In this document: one piece after another, positions 41,558 to 50,649 of the stretch | Numbering within the stretch: position 1 is the stretch's first letter | Layout: the number at the start of each line of letters is the position of its first letter | NCBI GenBank assembly: GCA_038324085.1 | Contig: JBBQHP010000013.1 | Location: forward strand, 1-64,000 | From: Ga0077523 sp038324085 | GTDB lineage: Bacteria; Pseudomonadota; Gammaproteobacteria; Burkholderiales; Ga0077523 | Direction: 5' to 3' | DNA: 64,000 nt | Position numbers and translations under genes: made by a program | The notes under the pieces: generated by a model | Databases searched by the model: none | Seen by the model: the letters and a program-made list of their open reading frames with translations, nothing else | What the model was told of the DNA's origin: nothing

Positions 41558-43202
41558 GGACGACCAGCCGCGGCGCCTGACCGCACGCGCACACTTCCTC
41601 GTCCGAGATGCGGAAGCTCGCCATCGACTGCGTCTGGTAGCGCGCGAACCACGCTTCGAGCTGTCGCTCGATGCCGCGATCGAACGGCGGCTTCACCGTG
41701 TGGATGCTGCCCCGCGTGACCGCCACGATCGCGCCGCGCTCCGCCACCAGCTGCCCATCCTTGAACACCCAGCGCGGGCGGGCGAACATCGTCTCCGGAT
41801 CGGCGTCGGGCTCGTAGATCACCACGTCGGCGCAGGCCCCGACGCCGAGATGGCCGTGATCCCCAAGGCCGAGGATGCGGGCCGGCGCCGCCCGCGTCAT
41901 GATCGCGATCTCGTACAGCGAATATTCGCGGTCGAGCGCCCCGAGTGCGCTCATCTTCGCGGCTTCCGGATTGATCGACGCCAGCACGTCGTTGCGGAAA
42001 GTCCGGTCCATCAGCAGCTTGATCAGATGCGGATAGCTCGTGAACGGCCCGCCGTTGGGATGATCGGTGGTGAGGAACACGCGCCACGGATCGCGGATCA
42101 TCAGGAACAGTTCGAGCCCGATGGCCCATTGCAATGCATTGACGAAATCGCGGTCGCGATAGCGGAACGGCACGACGCCGCAACCGGCGTCGCACTCGAT
42201 ATCCATGATCACCCATTTCGCCGGGCGTCCGTGGCGCGCATTGCGATACTGCAGCATGCTGTCGCCGGAGGCCGTGACGGTCTGGCCGAACATGATCTGG
42301 CCCACGTCCACGGTCACGTTGGGAGCGGCGTTGACGGCCTCCGCGATGCGCCCCGCGGCAGACGAGAACTTCCGATCCCCTTCCGTTCCATAGCTGTGGA
42401 ACTGCAGATGCGTCAGGTGGATCGGCAAGCCTTCGGCTGCGGCGATGGTCGCGAGCGTGCTGTCGACATTGCCCGGCACGCCCAGGTTGCTCGCATGCAC
42501 GTGCAGCGGATGCGGTATGCCCAGCTCGTGCACGGCCAAGGCGAGTTCGCGCACGATCTGGCGCGGCGTGACGCGATAGTGCGTGTGCGGCTCGTCGACA
42601 TCGAGCTTGCGCTGATTGAACTTGAAGGCGCTGATGCCCCCCGCATTGACGACCTTGACGCCGATGGCGTGGGTCGCATGGAGGATCCACGCAACGTAGT
42701 CGCGCACCGCGCGCGGGTCCGCGCCGGTAGCCAGCTGGTCGAGAAAGAAATCGTCGTTGCCGAGCAGCGCGTACGCGCCCTTGTCCACGATGGGCGTATC
42801 GCCCATCTCCAGATGCGCCTGCCGTGCATTGACGGGCAGCATCGCCGGTTCGAAGCAGGCCGTGTAACCCATTGCCGCATAGCGATAGCCCGTGGCGAGC
42901 GTCGACGGCGCCGGCCCGCCGGTGCAGGCGCCGCAGATGTCGGTCGCCGGCAGCGCCTCGCGTCGGTTGAACTCCGGCAGGAGCGCGCGCGCGATGTTCA
43001 CCTTGCCGCCGCCGATATGCGTGTGCAGATCGATGGCACCGGCCATCGCGATCGTGCCGTTCGCATCCCAGACACGATCGACGGATTCGCCCGGCTTCGG
43101 ACCGGCGACGATGCGATCGTCGCGGATGTAAAGATCGCGCACGACATCGTCGACGCCATGCGCCGGATCGATGATTCTCGCGCCGGTCAGTCTGGTCAGC
43201 AT
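41538..43202 (-). CDS. fhcA: formyltransferase/hydrolase complex subunit A (amidohydrolase)
   Basis: A 554-residue metallo-amidohydrolase homologous to FwdA/FmdA that hydrolyses formyl-methanofuran to formate. The binuclear metal site begins with DLHTHIGG (H60, H62). Later ligands lie in HPLHVHASNLG, HLTHLQFHSYG and TTDHPNGGPFTSYP. ATG 43202 starts 4 nt after the fhcB stop. A longer frame to 43241 would overlap fhcB and lacks support. The C-terminus has a CACGQ motif near the end. Confidence 0.95.
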   Translation of the reverse strand: MLTRLTGARIIDPAHGVDDVVRDLYIRDDRIVAGPKPGESVDRVWDANGTIAMAGAIDLHTHIGGGKVNIARALLPEFNRREALPATDICGACTGGPAPSTLATGYRYAAMGYTACFEPAMLPVNARQAHLEMGDTPIVDKGAYALLGNDDFFLDQLATGADPRAVRDYVAWILHATHAIGVKVVNAGGISAFKFNQRKLDVDEPHTHYRVTPRQIVRELALAVHELGIPHPLHVHASNLGVPGNVDSTLATIAAAEGLPIHLTHLQFHSYGTEGDRKFSSAAGRIAEAVNAAPNVTVDVGQIMFGQTVTASGDSMLQYRNARHGRPAKWVIMDIECDAGCGVVPFRYRDRDFVNALQWAIGLELFLMIRDPWRVFLTTDHPNGGPFTSYPHLIKLLMDRTFRNDVLASINPEAAKMSALGALDREYSLYEIAIMTRAAPARILGLGDHGHLGVGACADVVIYEPDADPETMFARPRWVFKDGQLVAERGAIVAVTRGSIHTVKPPFDRGIERQLEAWFARYQTQSMASFRISDEEVCACGQAPRLVVHDCRER

Positions 43203-43206
43203 CGCG

Positions 43207-44472
43207 TCACCCGAGCCGGCCCGCGAGTGCGTCGACAACACTTGCCGCCGAGGGCAGCGTCGAGACGCGCACGCGTGGCAGGTACAAGGTCACCACCTTG
43301 TCGGTGCGCAGCAGATGCCCGGCCGCATCGATGCCCGGTGTGGCCACGGGGATGAATACGTCGACCCCGTGATCGACGACGAGATCGGCACGTCCGAGCA
43401 CGACTCGCGGCAGGCTCCCGGACAGCGGTGGAGGCGCGTGCCCCAGGCTGGATACCCAGATCAACAGATCCGCCTCGCCGCGCGCCAGGACCCGAGGCAA
43501 GGCATGCCGCGACGGATCGAAATCGACCCGGCCGTTGGCGTAGCTTGCCGGCAGCGGCACCCCCGCCTGCCATGTCTGCACGGCGTTCGCGGTGAGGTCG
43601 CCATCGGTTCCGGCGAGCGGCAGCCCGACGAACCGCGTGTCGCGGTTGAGTGAACGGATGCAACGCGCCAGTGCCTGCACCGTAAGTTCGGCGTGCGGCC
43701 AATCGAGATCGGCAGCGGACCAGACGACCACCCCATACCGGGCCGCACGCATCCAGTCGACGCAACGTTCGAGGGTGCCGGGGGCAACGCCGGTGATCCT
43801 TCCGGCGTCCACGGGCTGCCGGTCTGCCAGCGCGCCGAGCATCGCGACCACCGCCGGCAATTGTCCCGGCGCCGCATCGAGTGGCAGGTGCTCCACGTTC
43901 GCCGGCAAGGCGCGGCGGGCCTCGCCTTCGATCGCGTCGACGGTCACGATGCGGCGCGGTGCCCCGGTGCCGCCCAGGAACGGCTCGGGCGCGATGATCC
44001 GCTCGACGAAGCGGGGAAAACGCCGATGCCAGCCGGTGCCGATCAGGATCATCAGATCGGCTCGATTGCGCGCTTCGGCCAGCGTCGTCGTGATCGCGCC
44101 ACCTTCCTGCAGCGCATGCAGGTTGCGATACTTGACGGGCCCGTGCACGTGATCGACCACGGCACCGAGTCGACGCGCAAGCGCCAGCACGGAGCGCATG
44201 CCCGCAACGTCGACATCGAGGCCGGAGATGACCGGCCGCCGTCCGGCGCGCAACAGGGCGGCGGCGGCGTCGAGCGCTTCGTCGAAATCGACCGGGCGGC
44301 CGGCGACGCGCGGACGGGCCCGTGTGGCCGCGTCCGTCCCGAGCGTCGCATACGCTGCGGTCGCACGTTCGCAGGCGCCGCGAAGGGGGCGCAGGGTCGC
44401 GCCCACGACATCGACTTCGAGATCGTCGCAGAGCAGACCGCAGAAGGCGCAGGTGGCAGTCCGGGCAGCCAT
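43207..44472 (-). CDS. fhcB: formyltransferase/hydrolase complex subunit B
   Basis: A 421-residue relative of the catalytic subunit FwdB/FmdB of formylmethanofuran dehydrogenase. In bacterial Fhc this subunit is known to have lost the tungsten/molybdenum redox function and serves structurally. The N-terminus keeps four cysteines (C8, C11, C15, C34; CAFCGLLC...C) in the spacing of an iron-sulfur site. It opens the minus-strand fhcBADC operon, divergent by 121 nt from the beta-RFAP synthase gene. Confidence 0.9.
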   Translation of the reverse strand: MAARTATCAFCGLLCDDLEVDVVGATLRPLRGACERATAAYATLGTDAATRARPRVAGRPVDFDEALDAAAALLRAGRRPVISGLDVDVAGMRSVLALARRLGAVVDHVHGPVKYRNLHALQEGGAITTTLAEARNRADLMILIGTGWHRRFPRFVERIIAPEPFLGGTGAPRRIVTVDAIEGEARRALPANVEHLPLDAAPGQLPAVVAMLGALADRQPVDAGRITGVAPGTLERCVDWMRAARYGVVVWSAADLDWPHAELTVQALARCIRSLNRDTRFVGLPLAGTDGDLTANAVQTWQAGVPLPASYANGRVDFDPSRHALPRVLARGEADLLIWVSSLGHAPPPLSGSLPRVVLGRADLVVDHGVDVFIPVATPGIDAAGHLLRTDKVVTLYLPRVRVSTLPSAASVVDALAGRLG

Positions 44473-44531
44473 CGGCGCAGCTTACCGCGTTGGCGTGCCC
44501 GGGGCGAGCCGCTGCGGCCGGCATGGTTGTG

Positions 44532-44549
44532 GCAAACTGACTGCAAACT
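44532..44549. promoter_or_regulatory. direct repeats between fhcB and mptG
   Basis: GCAAACT occurs at 44532-44538 and 44543-44549, 11 bp apart (one helical turn), in the middle of the 121-nt divergent gap. This is a plausible site for a shared regulator of the fhc operon and the plus-strand H4MPT operon. Confidence 0.4.
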
Positions 44550-44593
44550 CGCGGCGCCCATGCAGCGTCATCACGCACGGATCTCGCATTGAC

Positions 44594-45655
44594 ATGACTC
44601 GAGAGTGGCAGGACCTGACCGGATCGCGCGGGTCGGACGACCGGCCCGCGATCGTGCGCGTGTCAGCGCCCGCGCGGCTGCATCTCGGCTTCGTCGACGT
44701 GAGCGGCAGCATCGGTCGGCGCTTCGGCAGCATCGGCCTGACCCTGGAAGGCCTCGCGACGGTCGTCGAAATGCGCCGCTCCGACAACCTCCAGGTCGAC
44801 GGGCCGGGCGCTGCCCGGGCGCTCGATTTCCTGCAACGTCTGATGGACGAGCACGATCCGTCCGACGCGGTCGCACTGCGCATCGTGAGCGCGATCCCCG
44901 AACACGCCGGCCTCGGCTCCGGCACGCAGATGGCGCTCGCCATCGGACGCGCGTTCTGCGCGCTGTTCGGACTCGATTATTCATCCGCTGCCATGGCCGC
45001 GCGCATGGATCGTGGTGCGCGTTCCGGTATCGGCATCGGCGCCTTCGATCAGGGCGGTTTCGTCGTCGACGGCGGGCGCGCGCCGGGCGGCGACCTGCCG
45101 CCGGTCATCGCACGCCTGCCCTTTCCGTCGTCGTGGCGCGTACTGCTCGTGTTCGATCGTGCCGAACGCGGCCTGCACGGCGATGACGAACGCACGGCCT
45201 TTCGCAAGTTGAAGGCTTTTCCGCAGACACGGGCCGCGCATCTCGCGCATCTCGTGTTGATGCGGGCGATGCCGGCGCTCGCCGAACAGGACTGCGCGCG
45301 CTTCGGCGAAGCCGTGGGCGAGATCCAGCGGGTCGTGGGCGATTATTTTGCATTGGCACAGGGCGGCCGGTTCACGAGCGACGCAGTGGCGGCGGTGCTG
45401 GCATGGCTCGAGACGCGCGGCGTGGCCGGGATCGGCCAGACGTCGTGGGGTCCGACCGGATTTGCGGTGGTCGATTCCGAGACGCGCGCGCACACCCTGC
45501 TGGCGGAACTCCGGCAGGCGTTCCCGGACCAGCCGCAGCTCGGCTTCGCGGTGGTGCGCGGACGCAACCACGGTCATCGGCTCGAAGCGATGTCCCGGCT
45601 GGCGGGCACACGAGCGGCCCCGGGCGTCGCGTCGCGAAGCCAGTCGAAAAACTGA
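44594..45655 (+). CDS. mptG: beta-ribofuranosylaminobenzene 5'-phosphate (beta-RFAP) synthase
   Basis: A 353-residue GHMP-superfamily enzyme condensing 4-hydroxybenzoate or p-aminobenzoate with PRPP, the first committed step of the H4MPT arylribose moiety. The N-terminal strand VSAPARLHLGFVDVSGSIGRRFGSIGL and the glycine-rich loop IPEHAGLGSGTQMALAIG are characteristic, and the C-terminal GIGQTSWGPTGFAVV is also typical. ATG 44594 gives a short leader before the conserved core. The mtdB gene begins 82 nt after the stop. Confidence 0.93.
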   Translation: MTREWQDLTGSRGSDDRPAIVRVSAPARLHLGFVDVSGSIGRRFGSIGLTLEGLATVVEMRRSDNLQVDGPGAARALDFLQRLMDEHDPSDAVALRIVSAIPEHAGLGSGTQMALAIGRAFCALFGLDYSSAAMAARMDRGARSGIGIGAFDQGGFVVDGGRAPGGDLPPVIARLPFPSSWRVLLVFDRAERGLHGDDERTAFRKLKAFPQTRAAHLAHLVLMRAMPALAEQDCARFGEAVGEIQRVVGDYFALAQGGRFTSDAVAAVLAWLETRGVAGIGQTSWGPTGFAVVDSETRAHTLLAELRQAFPDQPQLGFAVVRGRNHGHRLEAMSRLAGTRAAPGVASRSQSKN

Positions 45656-45737
45656 GTGTCGAGGCGCCACGCCCGCGACCGTCGCTGCGCCAGGCAATGC
45701 GCCAGGTCTCCCCGAAAGCCAAGACGGTACTGAACCC

Positions 45738-46646
45738 ATGGAAAAACCGTACATCCTTCACCTGTTCACCCCGGCCGCGCAGGCGAGTCCGTTCGACGTG
45801 AACATGGCCTACGACGCCGGTTTCGATGCCGTGGTGCCCTACACCAATGTCGACACGGGCGGCATCGCGGGGCTCACCCAGGATGCGATCTTCTCGCGCG
45901 GCCCCAAGGGCGCGCGGCGCACCGGCATCTTCATCGGCGGTCGTGACGTCGACGTCGCGCTCGACATGCTGGACGCGGCCCGCATGGCGATGGTGCCGCC
46001 GTTCGAAGTGTCCGTATTCGCCGATCCGAGCGGTGCCTTCACCACGGCTGCCGCGGTCGTGGCTATCGTCGAGAAGCATCTCGAATCGAGCCACGGCGGA
46101 GGCCTCGCGGACCGCCAGGTGCTCGTGTTGGGCGGCACGGGACCGGTCGGGCTGGTGGCCGCCGCGCTCGCGGCGCAGGAAGGAGCCCGGGTCCAGCTCG
46201 CGAGTCACACGAGTCTCGATCGGGCCCAGGCCGCGGCCGGGCTGGTGCAGTCCCGCTATGGTCTTGCCGTCAATCCGGTTCTGGCCGACGGCAAGGGCCT
46301 TGCAGGTCTCGTCGCCAACGTCCACGTGGTGATCAGCGCCGCCAAGGCCGGCGCCGAAGTGCTGCCCAGGGCCGTGTTGGCCAAGGCCGCCGCCCTGCTG
46401 GTCGCCGCCGATGTCAATGCCGTGCCTCCGGCCGGGATCGCGGGCGTCGGCGTGATGGATGACGGCGCTCCGCTCGCCGGTGCCGGCCCCGCCAACGCGA
46501 TCGGCATCGGGGCCCTCGCCATCGGCAACATCAAGTACCAGGTGGAACGCGCCTTGTTCGAGAGCATGCGCACCGGCGCACAGGCGCAGTACCTCGATTT
46601 CCGCGATGCGTTTCGCAAGGCACGCGAACTCACCGCAACCCATTGA
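45738..46646 (+). CDS. mtdB: NAD(P)-dependent methylene-tetrahydromethanopterin dehydrogenase
   Basis: A 302-residue dehydrogenase oxidising methylene-H4MPT to methenyl-H4MPT. It starts MEKPYILHLFTPAAQASPFDVNMAYDAGFD as in bacterial MtdB, has the substrate region VVPYTNVDTGGIAGLTQDAIFSRGPKG and the Rossmann motif VLGGTGPVG. ATG 45738 is used; the same frame is open upstream to 45348 but that lies within mptG. It is the first of five genes joined by 4-nt overlaps. Confidence 0.95.
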   Translation: MEKPYILHLFTPAAQASPFDVNMAYDAGFDAVVPYTNVDTGGIAGLTQDAIFSRGPKGARRTGIFIGGRDVDVALDMLDAARMAMVPPFEVSVFADPSGAFTTAAAVVAIVEKHLESSHGGGLADRQVLVLGGTGPVGLVAAALAAQEGARVQLASHTSLDRAQAAAGLVQSRYGLAVNPVLADGKGLAGLVANVHVVISAAKAGAEVLPRAVLAKAAALLVAADVNAVPPAGIAGVGVMDDGAPLAGAGPANAIGIGALAIGNIKYQVERALFESMRTGAQAQYLDFRDAFRKARELTATH

Positions 46647-47815
46647 ACCGGCGCGGAACCATGCGGTCCCCCGACCGGGTGGTGGTGATCGCAGTCTCGG
46701 GCCGGGCGCTCGCGCAGTCGGCCGCGAAATGGGCCCGTCACGTGAACGTGCTGGATGCCTTCGGCGACGTCGACACGCGCGCGATCGCCGCCACGATGCC
46801 CGTTGGTCTGCGCGCGGGCATCGGGCTGGACGGCGCGCGAATCGTGCGCGCACTACGCGCGCTGGACTTGCCGGCGGACACGCCCATCGTGACCGGCAGC
46901 GGCTTCGAACGCGTCCCCCGCTGGCTCGATCGCGTGGGTGCATTCGGCCGGCTCTGCGCCAACGACGCCACGATCGTCGCCGCGCTGAAAGATCCGGACA
47001 TCGGACTGGAACTCCTGACCGCGCTCGGCTGGCCCGTGCCCGAAACCCGTCGTACGCCGCCCGACGAGCGCAGCGGCTGGCTGTCGAAGCGCATCGGCGG
47101 AGCCGGCGGGGTCCATGTGCAACACGCGACGGCAGGTCGCCGGACGGCCGGTCGTTACTGGCAGCGCGAAATTGCCGGCATCCCGATGTCGGTCACTTTC
47201 CTCGCCGATGGCCAGAGCGCCCACGTGCTCGGTTTCAACCGGCTGCTGGTGAGTGCCGTTGGCGCATTGCCGTTCTGTCACGCCGGTGCGATCTCGGGTG
47301 CGATGCTGCCGGATGAGATCGCGCGGGACCTGCGGCAACGCCTGCACCGGCTGGTCCGCGTCTGCGGCCTGCGTGGACTGAACGGCGTCGATTTCGTGCT
47401 GACCGACGCCGGACCCGTGATGCTGGAAGTCAATCCTCGCCCCACTGCCACGATCGACCTCTACGACGACGACTATCCCGAAGGGCTCGTCCGCTGGCAC
47501 GTGGCCAGTTTCGACGGCCCCGTCGCCGATTTCCCGGCGCCGCCACGGAATGCGGCTTGCCGGGCCCAACAGGTGATCTATGCCGCTCATGGGCTCTCGG
47601 TGCCGGCCTGCACGTCGTTGCCGGCGTGGTGCCGCGACGTTCCGACGCCGCGCAGCCGCATCGCCGGTGGCGCCCCGGTACTGAGCGTGAATGCCGCCGG
47701 CGCGACACCCGAGGCCGCACTGCGCGAACTCGACGCGCGCGTCGGCGAGATCGGGCGACATCTCGCACGCTGGCCGGCACAATGCGAACTGACCCACGGA
47801 GACGCGTTGCCATGA
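46643..47815 (+). CDS. ATP-grasp protein of the H4MPT cluster
   Basis: A 390-residue ATP-grasp ligase-like protein (or 384 from ATG 46661). The C-terminal half shows GLRGLNGVDFVLTDAGPVMLEVNPRPTATIDLYD, the Mg-ATP site of the fold. The TTG at 46643 overlaps the mtdB stop as TTGA, like the following genes; ATG 46661 is the alternative. Relatives occur in H4MPT gene sets without proven reaction. An amide or glutamate ligation on methylofuran or the pterin is possible. Confidence 0.75.
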   Translation: MNRRGTMRSPDRVVVIAVSGRALAQSAAKWARHVNVLDAFGDVDTRAIAATMPVGLRAGIGLDGARIVRALRALDLPADTPIVTGSGFERVPRWLDRVGAFGRLCANDATIVAALKDPDIGLELLTALGWPVPETRRTPPDERSGWLSKRIGGAGGVHVQHATAGRRTAGRYWQREIAGIPMSVTFLADGQSAHVLGFNRLLVSAVGALPFCHAGAISGAMLPDEIARDLRQRLHRLVRVCGLRGLNGVDFVLTDAGPVMLEVNPRPTATIDLYDDDYPEGLVRWHVASFDGPVADFPAPPRNAACRAQQVIYAAHGLSVPACTSLPAWCRDVPTPRSRIAGGAPVLSVNAAGATPEAALRELDARVGEIGRHLARWPAQCELTHGDALP

Positions 47816-48801
47816 CCGAATTTCCGTCCGATGCCGCTGCGTACGTCAGCGTGAACCGGCTGGCGGCGCCGCTGGTCGAGGCGCTGGTGAATTCCGCAGC
47901 TGCCCTGCGGATTGCGTTGACCCGCGGCTGGGGCGGCAGCCGGCTGCTCGACGCAGGCATCGACGCGCTCGGCGGCCTCGAAGCAGGCCGGCGGATCGCG
48001 GAGATCTGCATGGGCGGTCTCGGTACCGTGACCCTCGTCCCGGGCGATGGCAAGGTGAGCGGCCTGAGCCATCTCCACGTCCACAGTTCCAACCCCGTGC
48101 TCGCCTGCCTCGCCAGCCAGTACGCGGGCTGGAGCCTCGACCACGGCGAGGGCAAGGATGCCTTCCGCGCGCTGGCCTCGGGTCCCGGGCGCGCGCTCGC
48201 CAGGCGCGAAGCGCTGTTCGCGGAACTCGACTACACCGACCGCGCCGATTGCGCCGTGTTCGTGCTCGAAGTGGACCGACCGCCGCCTGATGCGGTGATC
48301 GAGAAGATCGCGCGCGACTGCGGACTCGACGCCGATCGGGTCACATTCGTGCTGACACCGACCCGCAGCCTGTCCGGTGTGGTGCAGATCGTCGCCAGGG
48401 TCCTCGAGGTCGCCCTGCACAAGGCGCACGCCCTGGGATTCCCGCTCGCCGCTATCGTCGACGGCAGCGGCGCTGCGCCACTGCCCCCGCCGGCGCCCGA
48501 ATTCATCGCCGCCATGGGCCGGACCAACGACGCGATCCTGTTCGGCGGGCAGGTCTGCCTGTACGTCGACGCGACCGACGACGCAGCGCGTGCCCTGACC
48601 GAAGCGCTGCCTTCCTCCGCTTCGCGCGAGTACGGCAAACCCTTCGCCCAGATCTTCAAGGACTGCGGCCACGATTTCTACAAGATCGATCCGATGCTGT
48701 TCGCACCCGCCGAAGTACGCGTGTGCAATCTCGCCACCGGGCACGCGTTCAGTGCCGGTCGACGGGACGCGGCGCGGCTGGCGGAGTCCTTCGGCATTTG
48801 A
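47812..48801 (+). CDS. mch: methenyl-tetrahydromethanopterin cyclohydrolase
   Basis: A 329-residue enzyme hydrolysing methenyl-H4MPT to formyl-H4MPT in the cytoplasm. The family start (SVNRLAAPLVEALVNSAAALRI), EICMGGLGTVTLVP, HVHSSNPVLACLASQYAGW and the C-terminal SSASREYGKPFAQIFKDCGHDFYKIDPMLFAPAEV are all present. The ATG overlaps the upstream stop (ATGA), and the next gene overlaps its stop (TTGA). Its substrate comes from MtdB and its product goes to FhcD. Confidence 0.96.
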   Translation: MTEFPSDAAAYVSVNRLAAPLVEALVNSAAALRIALTRGWGGSRLLDAGIDALGGLEAGRRIAEICMGGLGTVTLVPGDGKVSGLSHLHVHSSNPVLACLASQYAGWSLDHGEGKDAFRALASGPGRALARREALFAELDYTDRADCAVFVLEVDRPPPDAVIEKIARDCGLDADRVTFVLTPTRSLSGVVQIVARVLEVALHKAHALGFPLAAIVDGSGAAPLPPPAPEFIAAMGRTNDAILFGGQVCLYVDATDDAARALTEALPSSASREYGKPFAQIFKDCGHDFYKIDPMLFAPAEVRVCNLATGHAFSAGRRDAARLAESFGI

Positions 48802-49715
48802 GATCCGCTGCCTGCATCGCGATCGCGACCGATACGCATGGGTGGCACACGAAACGGCTGGCGCAGGCGTTCGCGACGCTGGGCGTCGAAACCAGGGTCG
48901 TGTCGCTGGCGGCCTGCCGCGTCGACCTGGACGCGAACCGCTACGGGCTGGTCGTTCCCGGGTTCGGCGACGCACTGCCGGACGGCGTGCTGGTGCGCGA
49001 GATTGCCGCCGGCAGTTTCGAGCAGGTGACGCTGCGGCTCGGCTTTCTGCACGCCCTCGCCGAATGGGGCGTGCCCATCTCGAACAGCCCGCGGGCGGTG
49101 GAACGGACCGTGGACAAGTCGATGACGTCGATGCTGCTGCGCCGCGCCGGCGTCCCGACGCCGGCCACCTGGACGCTCGAATCGAGCGCGTTCGCGCGTG
49201 GGCTGCTCCTGCGTGAGACCTCGGCCGGACATCGTCTGGTACTGAAGCCGCTGTTCGGATCCCAGGGCAAGGGCCTGCGCCGGCTTGCCGCCGGTGACGC
49301 GTTGCCGGATCCGGCCGAGGTGGCCGGCGTGTTCTATCTCCAGCGCTTCGTCGAACCCGCCGGCGACGACGCGCACGACCATCGCCTGTTCGTCGTCGGC
49401 GGGCGAACCGTCGCCGCGATGACGCGCCGCGGATCGGACTGGGTGCACAACGTCGCATTGGGCGCGCACTGCTCAGGCAGCGCGCCGGACCCCGATCTGT
49501 GCGACCTGGCGGAGCGCGCCGCGGCGGCCGTCGGCGCCGACTACGCGGGCGTCGACCTGATGCGCGACCGCGACGGCGCCCCCCTGGTGATCGAAGTCAA
49601 CGGCATTCCCGCATGGCGCGGCCTGCAGTCGGTGTGTGCGCTCGACATCGCGGCGGCCCTGGCGCAGAACTTCAACACGTGTCATCTGGCGAGCGCCGCC
49701 CGGGCCGTGCGGTGA
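48798..49715 (+). CDS. RimK-like ATP-grasp ligase of the H4MPT cluster (Orf5-type)
   Basis: A 305-residue ATP-grasp protein. The lid and nucleotide region LVLKPLFGSQGKGL and the metal site YAGVDLMRDRDGAPLVIEVNGIPAWRGLQ place it with RimK/MptN-type alpha-glutamate ligases. In methylotrophs the gene after mch (orf5) is needed for C1 growth and thought to add an amino acid to a C1 cofactor. The start is TTG overlapping the mch stop by 4 nt. Substrate not proven. Confidence 0.8.
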   Translation: MRSAACIAIATDTHGWHTKRLAQAFATLGVETRVVSLAACRVDLDANRYGLVVPGFGDALPDGVLVREIAAGSFEQVTLRLGFLHALAEWGVPISNSPRAVERTVDKSMTSMLLRRAGVPTPATWTLESSAFARGLLLRETSAGHRLVLKPLFGSQGKGLRRLAAGDALPDPAEVAGVFYLQRFVEPAGDDAHDHRLFVVGGRTVAAMTRRGSDWVHNVALGAHCSGSAPDPDLCDLAERAAAAVGADYAGVDLMRDRDGAPLVIEVNGIPAWRGLQSVCALDIAAALAQNFNTCHLASAARAVR

Positions 49716-50617
49716 TCCCGGGTGCCGGGCGCTGCCCCGAACAGGTGGCGCGCGCGTTCGTCGATGCGTGCCTGCTCGATGTCACGGCCCTCAAGCCCGG
49801 CAACGTCGGTCTGCACGGTGCCGGCCACGGCATGAGCGTGGCCGATTTCATCCGCAGCGCGCCGGCGGCGGCGCGGGAAATCGCCGCCCCGGACGCCACG
49901 GTGGGTGAACGCATTGCACGCGCGGTGACGGCCACGCACGCAGCCGTGGGCATGAACACCAACCTGGGAATCGTGCTGCTGACAGCACCGTTGGCGCATA
50001 CCGCGCTGATGGCTTCCGGCCGGCTCGAAGCGGTACTGGCAGGACTGAGCGTCGGCGATGCGGCACACGCCTTCCAGGCCATCCGCATGGCCGCGCCCGG
50101 CGGTCTCGGCACCAGCGCGCGGCACGACGTGGCCGCACCCGCGCGCGTGACCTTGCTCGAAGCCATGCGCGAGGCGGCGCCACGGGACCGCATCGCGTTC
50201 CAGTACGACAGCGGCTTTGCCGACGTGCTGGGCCTGGGTCGCAGCGCGCTGGATGCGGCTCGCAGCCGCGGCCTCGATTGGCGCAGCACTGCGACCGAGG
50301 TGTTCATGGCTTTCCTCACCCGCTACCCGGATTCGCACGTGCGGCGTAAACTCGGCGCCTCCCGGGCAACGGCCCTGCGCGACGCGGCGTCCGCCCTCGC
50401 GACACAAGAAGCGGCGCAGCGCCCGGGACGGACCGCACGACTGGTGGCATGGGATCGCGAGCTCAAGGCCGGTGGCGTCAATCCCGGGACGAGCGCCGAT
50501 CTCACCGTGGCGACGTTGTTCGCGGCATTTCTGGACGACGGATCGGGTTGGAGCGCAGGTACCGGCTGTCCCGGCACCTGCGCACGTGATGGTGGAGGCG
50601 TTTCCGCACACCGGTAG
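49712..50617 (+). CDS. triphosphoribosyl-dephospho-CoA synthase (CitG)-like protein of the H4MPT cluster (Orf7-type)
   Basis: A 301-residue helical protein of the CitG/MdcB family. Conserved segments are ACLLDVTALKPGNVGLHGAGHGMSVADFI and VGMNTNLGIVLLTAPLAH. CitG makes the citrate-lyase prosthetic group precursor from ATP and dephospho-CoA, but no citrate or malonate lyase is near. In methylotrophs the corresponding orf7 always sits with mch and fae, so a phosphoribosyl-transfer step in H4MPT or methylofuran assembly is a reasonable inference. The GTG start overlaps the upstream stop (GTGA). Confidence 0.82.
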   Translation: MIPGAGRCPEQVARAFVDACLLDVTALKPGNVGLHGAGHGMSVADFIRSAPAAAREIAAPDATVGERIARAVTATHAAVGMNTNLGIVLLTAPLAHTALMASGRLEAVLAGLSVGDAAHAFQAIRMAAPGGLGTSARHDVAAPARVTLLEAMREAAPRDRIAFQYDSGFADVLGLGRSALDAARSRGLDWRSTATEVFMAFLTRYPDSHVRRKLGASRATALRDAASALATQEAAQRPGRTARLVAWDRELKAGGVNPGTSADLTVATLFAAFLDDGSGWSAGTGCPGTCARDGGGVSAHR

Positions 50618-50649
50618 TTGTTCAACGACGACAACGATGGAGGAGAGTC

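Noticed and set aside
41208..43355. Plus-strand open frame of 715 codons
   Set aside because: Antisense to fhcA, whose metal motifs and homology are unmistakable.
45348..45737. N-terminal extension of mtdB
   Set aside because: It lies within the mptG coding sequence, is Arg-rich and does not resemble MtdB, which starts at 45738.
47587..49458. Minus-strand open frame of 623 codons
   Set aside because: Antisense to mch and its neighbours, Arg-rich and without domain character.
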